From positions 1,407,345-1,471,344 of the forward strand of contig JANPWX010019930.1 in NCBI GenBank assembly GCA_024734555.1: a stretch of DNA of 64,000 nucleotides, given 5' to 3'. Under the pieces are notes generated by a model, which saw only the letters and a program-made list of their open reading frames with translations, searched no databases and was not told where the DNA came from. Of this stretch, positions 54,141-64,000 are shown piece by piece (positions within the stretch are counted from its first letter, which is position 1; every line of letters begins with the position of its first letter). Origin of the DNA: Trochalopteron elliotii. Lineage: Eukaryota > Chordata > Aves > Passeriformes > Leiothrichidae. The translations under genes were made by a program, and so were the position numbers.

Positions 54141-54587
54141 TTTCCAGAGGGCCACAATGTTGAGAAGGAATCTGAAGCATCTCTGTGCTGGGCAGGGACT
54201 GCAGGAGCTGGGCCTGGTCAGGCTGGAGAAGGGAAGGCTGAGAGGGAATCCCATCAATCCATACAAACATCTCCAAGGGGTGCCAGGATGGGGCCAGGCT
54301 CTGTTCAGTGGGGCCAGTGCCAGGATGAGGAGCAGTGGCCATCAAATAAAGCACAGCAAGTTCCAGCCCAGCAGGAGGAAGAACTTCTGTCCATGGAGAG
54401 GCAGAGCCCTGCAAGAGCTGCCCAGGGAGGGCCTGGAGTGTCCCTGTCTGGAGACATCCCAACCCAGCTGGACATGTTCCTGTGTCACTGCTCGAGGGGA
54501 CCCTGCCTGGGCAGGGACTTGGGCTGGGTGAGCTCCAGACATCCCTTCCAACTTCAGGGATGCTGGAATTCTGTGATTCTGTGATTT
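54141..54587 (+). mobile_element. CR1 LINE fragment, 3' part, next to XRCC4 exon 4
   Basis: 'caggctggagaagggaagg', 'gaggaagaacttctgtcc', 'ctgcccagggagggcctgg' and 'gacatcccttccaacttc' lead to the terminal 'attctgtgattctgtgatt', a clear CR1 octamer end. It is antisense to XRCC4 and begins only about 190 bp upstream of the exon's acceptor. The 146-codon open frame here is a shadow of the element. Confidence 0.94.
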
Positions 54588-56500
54588 ATGCAGCTAATAT
54601 GAAAATCCAGCCAGCAAATTGTCACCTCCAGGGTTCAGACAGCAAGTTCTGAATCCTAAAAGGACTCCTTCAATTAAACAGGCAGCCTCACCAATTCAGT
54701 GAGATTAAAGGATCTGTAATGAACCACTGTATTTCTTCAGCAATGGGGATGCCATACAGGATATACAGGAGCTCTGAACACATTTGTTCTGCCTGGTCTG
54801 GGACAAACAACAGAAAACTGTGGTTTTTGTCATGTTAAAGGAAGAATAGCTCAGCCATACATACCGACCAGTGCCAGCTGAGCTATAACCATGCAAACCT
54901 GGGTGGAGACACATTAATATCCAGAGTTTGACAGAGTGGAAAAAGGAAAAAGGGTCGTCTCTTGCATCTTGTGATTATCAAAAAGACTGACATAAATTTT
55001 GTGGCATTTCCCTATGGAAAGAAGTATTACCCATCTTTTCAACTTGAATATGCGGCTATTATATCTTTAAAAAAACCCACAAATGTAAGTAGTGCACACT
55101 AGGGAAGAGTTCACTCTGTGTTGTGGCAACTCACCTATTAAAATCAGAAATGCAAGTTTGATTATTTTTCTCCCCCATTTTACTTGGGAGGACATGGAAA
55201 ATTACATAAAAGACATCTATTAAAAAATGCCTATTGTCTGTTAACTTTTTTTAATGCAAGTTTCACTAATGCCATGTGTAAGTTTTGCCTTAAAAAGGCT
55301 CAGTAAAAACTGCTCACAAAGCTTTCAAAGACATTGTTTGAAACAAGAAACAATCCTTCCACGTGGACCTTTGATCTGTGGAAGTCTCTGCCACAACACA
55401 TGATACCATTCTGACCTCCTTCAGCAAGGTCACTCTATCAGAAAATGTGGAAAACCCAAAGGTTTAATTTCCAATTAGCCACCAAATTCACATGTGCTGT
55501 CTCTAAAGCATTGTTGTCTTTAGCTGGTGTACATCTGATGGCTACAGATGAAAAGATGCTTTGAATTTATTTTTGGAAATTAGATTACACTATCAGTAGC
55601 CCACAGATTGGTGTGCACCCCCTGAATATCACACTTACTGTCTGACAGCATTAACAAAGATGGACGTTTGTGTAAAGGAAACTGTTTTTCATCACTTGCA
55701 AGCCACCACCACACTATTTGGATAAAGAATTCACAGAGATAGAGAGGCACAGTAGCACAGATAAATATCATCACAACCTTTTACTGTGAAGGAAATAGCA
55801 AGTAGAGCACATAATTTTTGTCTTATGCCTTAATATATTCAACTGAGATCAGGTAGAGGCAAATATATTTAATCAGGATAAACAAATTAACAGTTTTCAC
55901 TGCACAAAAAAAAATACAAAATGCATAATCCTAGAACAGGTTAAAGTGAGTAGCAGTAGAATTATTCTGAAAGCCTGGTACCACTGCACAACCAAAATCA
56001 TGCCAGACACAAAGCAGACATTCCAAAAGCAATTGTAATTATTAAAAAAAACCCAAAACCAACACTCCTACACGGACACAGTATGTGCCCATCTTTGCAG
56101 GTGTTCAAGTCCAACACTGATGGTCAATCTTTGCTTTAGCCTTTAATTTAGTCTTTATGCAAAGCAATTGACTATTGCCTGTTGTTTCACAATAAAATTC
56201 ACTGTTCTGCTTCTTTGTCTTAGACACTGAGACCTGTGGACCATTTCTAGGAGGTTCACAAAGGTGAGCAGAGCAAGCCCATGACCAGGAGGCTTAAATT
56301 TATCATGCAGGTGCTGACAAACCAACTAAAAAAGAAAAAAAAACAGTAAGGCTTTCTGCAAAGCAAGTGTTCTTCTGTATCTTCCCTCCTCCCCCAGTCA
56401 TCTAATCCTAATTTAGGATAGCTGTGGGAGCACATTATCCAGCTACCTCCAGGAAAACACAGAACGTTTGGATACAGCCCTAATTAAAACAAAACTAAAG

Positions 56501-56610
56501 TGACAGCCTGGAATAGTGGAAGGTGTCCCTGCCCATGTAAAGGAGTGTAACGAGATGGGCTTTAAGGCGCCTTCCACCCCAAAGCACACAGTAATTCCGT
56601 GATCCTGGAT
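56501..56610 (+). mobile_element. CR1 LINE fragment, 3' end
   Basis: 'cagcctggaatagtggaagg' leads into 'tgtccctgcccatgtaaagg', 'gcgccttccaccccaaag' and 'gtaattccgtgatcctgg'. It is a short 3' piece with a single recognisable octamer. Confidence 0.88.
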
Positions 56611-58524
56611 TGTGTGGTTGTGCTCTGCCTCCCCCATGCAGCATGTTACACAAAGTGCACCAAAAACCCCTCCCCTGAGGTTGTTCCTCCAGCACGGAAT
56701 TGTTTTACACCACCTATTTAACACACAGAGACGTCAGCACTAACAATAGCAACGCTGCTATCTCGGCAAATTACAGCTGAGTGGTGTTTGCCCCACCAGG
56801 AGCCCGGTGCTGAGAGGCTGATAAGCCAGGTTCACTGAATTCCCAAAGCAGGACTAAAACAAGGTAAATAAAAAGGAAATCTCAAGGCAATTCTGCTCTG
56901 GAGTCCTGCTGTTATCCCGAACTCGAATGCAGACTGGTAGACGAGAAGATGATAAAATAACACAACTTTACATCCGAGGACTCTGAATTCAGGGCAGGTA
57001 TGTAAACTGCAGACAGAATTGTATTAAAATTAAGTGTTGTGGGGGAAAAAATATAACATCAAAAAGGTGATGTTAGTTTTTCCCACACACTGCTAAGATC
57101 TTCCTTGCAACCAAAGCAAGAAACAGTCCAGTTATTTGTCCTTTATCACCAAAACCACAGTAGGGAAACTGCAAACAGTCCTAGGGAGATGCAGTGGAAG
57201 TGGTTAAAGATCAGGATACCATAACAAACAGTTAACTGGGTGGGATATCAAGATAAACAGCTCTTGTTTACTGCAGGAGTGAAAGAAAACATCATTAACA
57301 CCTCACTAAGCTAATTTGACAACCAACACGTCTTTGGCTCGGATCACGTTTCCAAGGTGATTTCGCAAATTTTTAACGGTGAATTTTAATATTTTTTTGT
57401 TAGTTTTGCAAATTCCTGCACGTTGCTGCTCCCCAGATGAATTTAAATTTCTCACCATCCTTACAGCTGCTGTAGCTGTCTGGCTCTGCATCATCTGCAG
57501 ATGTAACTAATGCGCTTTCTACTTCCCCTTTCAGATCATTCAAGAAAACATTATGTAAAACACTGAAGCACTAAACACTTCATTTATACAGAGAAGGAGA
57601 AGATCTGGTAGAGGTCCCAGGAGACAACAGACTGACTGACTGATGCACTGCTGCCCTTCAATATCTGTTTTATTGTCTGTTGGGATTTTGTTTTTACAAA
57701 TTTTTACTTTTTTAAAGGCACAAGAAGATGAACACAGAAGCATTTATAAAACCGTGTTCCCTTAATCAGAAATCACAGTCACCACATATCAACCAGGCCT
57801 GTATTTTGCGCTTAAGACATAAAAACAAGAATTAGAAGCTTATGACAAAAATGTCATTTTTCCCTGACCCTGCCCACTGTTTGTCTTCTAGAGATGAAGA
57901 AGTGATCTCAACCATAAGACACAAAATATTTCAGAATATTTTCAGAATATAACTGAAAAGTTTCTCATTTTTTCTTCTAGATGCTTACGCTTAAGGGAAG
58001 ATGTGCTTCACATAAGAAAACAACAGTTATTTAAAAATGAGATAACACATTTTTCACAGAAGATTCCAAAACTGAAAGTTATTGTATAGAGACAGTGAAT
58101 TTTAGTTTTGCATTAAGTAACACATATCTACTATATAATCTTTGCATTACTAGACTCCACCAAAAGTGAGAGTTATCATATCTAAGGAAATAATTATCTG
58201 AGGTTATGCACTGAAAGAAGACATTCACACATCAATGACTCTTGTCTGAGTAAGAATCTGAAGCTAAACACTAACAGTGAGCTTATTTCCAATAACAACA
58301 ATTTTTCACTATGTCTATAAGGAAAAAAAAAAAGTCATGCTGGAAACTCCAATTACATCTGCTTTGCTGGTTGTGATTTCTCTCTGTATTAGTAAAATAT
58401 TCTAACAACCCTTTCTAACAGTATTTTTTTTACCCACAATATATTTAAGGAATTCTATACTTCCATAAGGTGGGGGAAAAAAAATAGATAGATTCTGTCC
58501 TTTGTTGTCCTGGCAGGGTATAGC

Positions 58525-58562
58525 ACATACATATATATGTATATATATAGAGAGAGAGCGAG

Positions 58563-58593
<31 letters not shown>

Positions 58594-58735
58594 CGGACAG
58601 ACAGACAGACATGTTTTTTATATTTTTATATATATGCTTAAGGGAACATAGGAATATATATATATATATATATATTTTCCCTTATATACATATAAGGAAT
58701 ATATATACATATATATATATGTTGTGTGTATTTGT
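58525..58735. repeat. Compound AT / AG / GACA microsatellite block
   Basis: From left to right: (AT)n with GT interruptions, (GA)n of about 45 bp with two GAGC interruptions, four GACA-type units (58593-58611), then T-rich sequence and further (AT)n runs to about 58720. Confidence 0.95.
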
Positions 58736-59342
58736 TAGCCTCTCTCCCCTATTATATCCTAACCCACATGATTTCAATTTTCCCTTCTCTGTTTTGAAAA
58801 CTAATTCATAAATAATTTTTGGAGAGAGCATACTTGACAGATACTTAGGTCTAATTTTAAAATGAAAATAATCCCAGCATGCGAACTGAATGATGAGGTT
58901 TAATCATACCAGTCAATCTTGTACAGCCTGATACAGGCTCTAACTCAGCTCACTCAGCTTCCACTCCTCCAACCCCTGAGTGAGACACAGACAACTTTTC
59001 CTACCCCTGTGTGAGACACAGAGATCCCTGTGTTCTGCCCCTAAAACAACATTTCAGACTGAGCTAGCACACCCAGGAACACCTACATCCTCGCAGACAG
59101 ATGCTGCATCCTGCAAGGTATTGCCCAACCAATAGCCTTTTCACCAGGGAAATATAAAAGAAGAATTTGAGGGGGAAAAAATAAATTCCAGAGCAGCCCA
59201 CCAGCACGGAGCAGCTGTGCAGTCCCTGTCTGGCTTCTTGGAGACCTGCAGCCTGTGAAAGCAGCTGTGACCCCTGTGCTGGAGCAGAAAAGCCCTACAG
59301 ATCCACACAACAGCAAATCCTTTTGTCACTGCCCTGTTCCAA

Positions 59343-59795
59343 GCACAGAATCACAGAGTCAGAGAATGTGAAGGGTTGGAAGGGACCCTAAACCCCATCC
59401 AGTGCCACCCCTGCCATGGGCAGGGACACCTTCCACTACCCCAGGCTGCTCCAAACCTTGTCCAGCCTGGCCTTGGACACTTCCAGGGATCCAGAGGCAG
59501 CCACAGCTTCTCTGGGCACCCTGTGCCAGGGCCTCCCCACCATCAGAAGGAAGAATTTCTTCCCAGTAACTTACCTAAATTTTCCTCTCTTTTAATTTCT
59601 ACCCATTCCCCCTTGTCCTGTCCCTCCAGTTCCCGATGCAGAGTTCTTCCCCTGTAGCCCCTTCATGTACTGGAAGGTGCTCTGAGGTCTCCACACAACC
59701 TGCTCCTTCACAGGGTGAACAAACCTAATTTTCTCAGCCTGTTTTCACAGCAGAGGTGCCCCAGTCCTCCTTGTCAGCTCTGTGGCTATCTAGCA
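59343..59795 (-). mobile_element. CR1 LINE fragment, 3' part
   Basis: Reversed CR1: 'cacagaatcacagagtcag', 'ggttggaagggaccctaaa', 'ccatgggcagggacacctt', 'ccaggctgctccaaacctt', 'gggcaccctgtgccagggc' and 'ttgtcctgtccctccagttc'. About 450 bp, in the same orientation as XRCC4, truncated at its 5' end. Confidence 0.95.
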
Positions 59796-62160
59796 CATTC
59801 CTTCTAGGAGAAGGTGTTAAAAGCTGTACAGGTGAACTACCCTGAAGTCCCCTACCCATGCCCTTGTCTACTGCTGGTATTGAAAGCAAATTCTTTACTA
59901 CAGAGTCTGAATGTCTTAATTAAAACTAATTAGACTTGAGTTAATTTAATTCCAAAGGAATTGTTACAAAAGAAAGTTGTGCCTTGCATATGAGATACTG
60001 CAACTTTTTTTTCTCAGTTGAGAGCTGGAGCTCTTGCAAGACAGGCAGGTTGTAATTCCCTGTTAAATATCAGCTACCTCTCCTACTCCAAAGACTCTGA
60101 AATGAGGTAGAATCAACACTTGGATAAAAATAAGCTTTCACTATGAAAATACCTAAGAATTTTAAAGAGAAAAATGTTAATGAAAATTCATGTACAGGGT
60201 TAAAGAATATGACCTACAAATGAATGATGCTGACACTTACACAAAGAAAGTATTGTTACAAGCTTGAATCTGGAAAGCATTATACCATTTTTATTTCTTA
60301 AGTCAATCAGTGAGTGGTCTTGATTTTTTAAAGCTGTGCCACTATTATCTCCAGGGAAATCATTCAGCAGTAACTATGACATCCCTGGGTGTGGTAATAA
60401 AACGACTACACTAGACTTGCACAATACAGTGATGACAATGTGAAAGCAGAAGTTGCTTTTGTAACAGCAAATCTAGGAAGCTACAAAAAATTACACAGCA
60501 CCATGGAAGCCAAGAAATCTGGCAGTTTACATCAGACAGTGTAAAAATATGATCACCAACTCCAAAAAACAAGTTTGACACAAAAACCCTGCCTGCAACA
60601 AACTTGCCCCCTGACAAAGGCATTACATCTACTCTAGAGCAAAACAGCTGACATAAGTGATTGATATTTCTCTCCGGCTTTTACCATGCTGCAGAAACCT
60701 TCAGAATTGCCATCCTATTAGCTTCACATTCACTGGAAATTAAATTACTTCTGGCTACACTATTTTGCATGAGAGCAGGTCCCAAGTATTTTTTGGAGCG
60801 TGCTCCACTGTTCCTCACACCCTCAACCCCACACATTCATGGCACTGTGGGCCCCGTAAGGACTGGGGTGCAAGGAGGAAAACTACAGAGAAATTGGGAA
60901 CATCACCAGGTAGTAGGACACACTGATAACTGTCCCCATAAGGACAAGGAAGGCTCTGTTACTCCTTCCACCCCTCATCCAGCTTTATACTTATTATACT
61001 TTTATAATATATATATATATTTATACTATATACAGGCAGCAGGCTCTGATCCTGAAAGCTCTTCATGGAGTTACTGACTGGGAAGGAACTGTGCAGGTCT
61101 GAATGTCATTTTTGTGTGACCTGAAATTCTGTGCAATCACGTGAAACAGTGTTGCATAAACCCCTTCATACAGGAATTTCACTTTTCAAAAGATTTTCTT
61201 CATCTCATTAATGTAGCTGAGTTATTTTTTCCTAATTTATCTCCTAAACACATGCACATGCCCACTTTGTATCCATTTTTTTCTAGGACATACTCTGTTC
61301 ACTGGCTTACGGTGTTCTTTTCCCTCTGTCATGTTCAGACTCTATAATTTACAGATAAATAAATTTCTCAGCCAGTATTTTTTTCTGTTGGACTAAAGCT
61401 CCATGTAACTTTCGCTGCATACATGTTACTTTCTCTATGCCTCATACCACACAATCTTACTCTCAATTTCAGCTTGCATTCCTTGACTGTGAATGACCAG
61501 GATGGGAAACCTAATTTCAAATATATACCAGGTTGAAGTACACAGTGAAAATCCACAGAAAACAGACACAGACTTTAATACTTGTAGTGTTCAAATGTCA
61601 CATTAATCTATTTGCATGTTTCATTTCTTTCATTTAACCCTGTCACATGTACCCTGTGTAAGAATCACCAGGATAGAGGGATTATCTACATTTTAGGATC
61701 CCTGATTCTTGAGGTAGTTTTGGAATTAAAAATGGTAAATGAAAATAGTAAGAACACCAGATAACTCTTAAATACCACCCCACTCACCCCCTCCCAAAAA
61801 AGCCATGTAAATAGGTTAGAGTACCAAAACACCTACTGAGCAAGTAACTATGGGATTTCTTTCATGAATGGCATTATATGTCTTTCCTTAAAGCCTTTGG
61901 AAAACTTCCTTGTTTAATCTCTGCACTCCTCAGAAACACCATATTTCACCTATCTATACAATCAGCTACTTCTGTGAAGCTTAATCCCACCCAGGCTGAA
62001 AGGGTCTTTAGCTACTGAATTTTGACAGCTGTGGCATGGTCTGGTCAGGATCTACCCAGGCTGTGATTCCACTGCCTCAAAGGGCTCTATAACCATTTTT
62101 TCAGACTTACTCTAAAAAATATTGTTCATGAGAGCACTTCCTCCTAACTAACCTTAAACC

Positions 62161-62241
62161 TATACATACATACATACATACATACATACATACATACATA
62201 CATACATACATACATACATACATACATACATACATACATAC
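62161..62241. repeat. (ATAC)n tetranucleotide microsatellite
   Basis: About twenty perfect copies of ATAC (TACA/CATA) without interruption, then CGCACGCA. The minus-strand YVCM-type peptide that it encodes is an artefact. Confidence 0.98.
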
Positions 62242-64000
62242 GCACGCAAGACCCAAATCATATCTTTGTAAAAAGTGAGATATATTTCCAAAAAAGGCAT
62301 GAACTGAGTAAAGTTGCAGAGCATTTGCACCACAGAATGCTCATCTCTCAAGGTGGTAAGCCACAGAAAGCTGCCACTAATTTCCACCCCATCCCACCAA
62401 TTTTTTTGACCACTGTGCAACTGAATCCCTTAAAATTAAAATTAGAAATACACTAAATACTAAAATGAACTGCAGTGGTAACACTCAGCACCTCTAACAT
62501 CAGGTATTTCTTCCACATTTCCCCCCCCCCGATAGTAATCACATAAATTGTTTCACTACACCAAGAAAAAAAATAAAATCAAAGCAATTGGAGTAAAAAA
62601 GCCAAAGGCAAAAATCTATAAAAATCAGATGCACAAGTTACTTTTGAGAAAAATAAATATGAAACAGCCAAGTATACCTTACAGTTCCACAAACAGTGAT
62701 AACATGATTAAGTGAAGAACCAACAAATCAGACATTTTGTTGGATTTGAGATGAAATTACTATTTCACAAAAGAACCGGCAGGTTTGCATTTTATGCATG
62801 CACTCCAAATGCTTTATTCCTCTTCTGCGCTTTCCCTCTTTTTATCATTCCCTTCTCTATTTCAGGCAATATTGTCCATTCAACTCCCTGCTACCCCTCT
62901 GCCTCTGAAGTGAACTTAAAAAGAGGACTGAAGCAGGGCACCTTTAAAGGGACTTTATTTTTTTTTTCACCTTTTCCCTCATTAATTCCGTGGCTCCAGG
63001 CAGGATCAGATGCATTCCCACCTCGCTGAGCAGGCAGCAGGTCTGTGAGCAATGGAACTACTGAAGGCTGGTTTCCTATGGCTATGACTCTTGTGCTGGA
63101 TCCCCTAATGTCTAAAAAGGTGAGAAATCCAGTCAAAGCTTTTCCCTTATTTAATGCATTCATAACTTCTCTCTCCCATGAGGATTTGCTAGTGTCTAAT
63201 AATACAGTTGATCTCATTCCACAGCTTTTTCCAAAGCAGGCACATGAATAGGGTCTCTCTTTCTCCATCCAAGCACCTATTTCCATGAAACTAGTAGGAA
63301 CCTGATATCTCTGAGACCTTTACTCCTGTCAAATCTGTTTGAAATTGTCCAGGAGTTTCAGAAGTTACTGGGGGGAAAGGGAGGAGGGAAGAGGCTGGCA
63401 GCCAGCAGAGGTACACAGCATGACCACATAAGCTTTGTTTCCTTAGGAAGCAGGGTAAAACACTTGCACTTTTTATTATTTTTAAAACCTGCCCTAAATG
63501 AATTAGGAAATGAGCTTTACTTTGAGATCTAAACTTGTTTTCTTCCTTGTTTTTCATGTAATTTATAGTGTGGCAATAATACAATAGACTCTAGACATTA
63601 CATCTGGATTCAGGTCTCAGGGCTTAAATGCATGAACAGTTCACAACTGTGTTAATTTAGATTTCAGAGGGAAAGCCTTATCAGATAGCTTAAATCAGAC
63701 TTTATTTCCTAGAGGCTAAGAACAGAACATGAGTCCATTACCATAAAACAACTGCCACACAAACTTATCACACAGCAACTTCTTTGAGTTTGAGGCTTGA
63801 GTCTCCCTGAAAGTATGAAAGGATACCTGCCAAAGATTTTTAATTTAATCTGATGGCTTTTCTTCCCCCAAATATTCTTCACTTATGTTCAAGTTTCCAA
63901 CTCAAAAATTATTCCAGAAAAAGACCACAACTTATTTAAGTAAAATGTTTAAAGGAGCAGAGTGAAGCTCTCTTTCTGAACAGACACAAAGCATATGTAG

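Larger units (their letters stand above)
53952..64000 (-). other. XRCC4: XRCC4 intron 3, partial (runs off the right edge)
   Basis: Everything right of the first recognised exon is read as intron, because XRCC4 needs more upstream exons for its head domain and none was recognised before the edge. In mammals this intron is also tens of kilobases long. Contents: CR1 fragments at 54141-54587, 56501-56610 and 59343-59795; AT/AG microsatellites at 58525-58735; a short AT run at about 61003-61030; (ATAC)n at 62161-62241; and a promoter-like cluster near 59.1 kb. No other gene is supported. Confidence 0.75.

Noticed and set aside
62160..62420. Minus-strand frame with repeated YVCM units
   Set aside because: It is a translation of the (ATAC)n microsatellite.
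62891..63286. Minus-strand open frame of 131 codons, considered as a retroviral or XRCC4 upstream exon
   Set aside because: It has no polymerase or integrase motif and does not resemble the XRCC4 head domain.

Overview
This window looks like vertebrate, most probably bird, nuclear DNA. It is AT-rich, has very little coding sequence, and carries eleven CR1 non-LTR retrotransposon fragments with the typical avian 3' end (runs of ATTCTGTG-like octamers, and the 'aaggtgtccctgcccatgg' block). There are no operons, no bacterial features and no dense coding. The only gene I can support is XRCC4, the DNA ligase IV partner in non-homologous end joining, on the minus strand. XRCC4 lies near VCAN on chromosome Z in birds such as chicken, so a Z-linked origin is a reasonable inference, but the window itself does not show it.

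Three consecutive internal XRCC4 exons are present with clean splice sites: 53785-53951 (end of the globular head and start of the helical stalk), 48798-48950 (the stalk, including the ligase IV binding part) and 48302-48405 (the acidic segment holding the FHA-binding phospho-motif). Together they total 424 bp, under 1% of the window. Their phases fit exactly (phase 2 into the second exon, phase 2 into the third, phase 1 out). The exons for the N-terminal head are not visible to the right, so intron 3 occupies at least 53952-64000. The C-terminal exons were not found to the left, so 1-48301 is read as intron 6, although an unrecognised last exon within it cannot be excluded.

The rest is non-coding. 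CR1 fragments of both orientations lie at about 5.0, 6.7, 27.7, 28.1, 35.3, 37.4, 42.1, 52.0, 54.1, 56.5 and 59.3 kb. There are several microsatellites: (AAAAC)n at 8.4 kb, a poly-A block at 26.0 kb, a T/C/T homopolymer block at 30.7 kb, AT/AG repeats at 58.5 kb and (ATAC)n at 62.2 kb. A near-perfect 79-nt hairpin at 8768-8846 is the most distinctive unexplained structure. The long open frames elsewhere are best explained as CR1 shadows, microsatellite translations or chance.

I found no convincing undescribed biological system. The points most worth a second look are the 8.8 kb hairpin, the conservation of the FHA-binding motif beside apparent loss of the SUMO motif in XRCC4, an open frame flanked by splice-like signals inside the very short intron 5, and a CCAAT/TATA promoter-like cluster near 59.1 kb.
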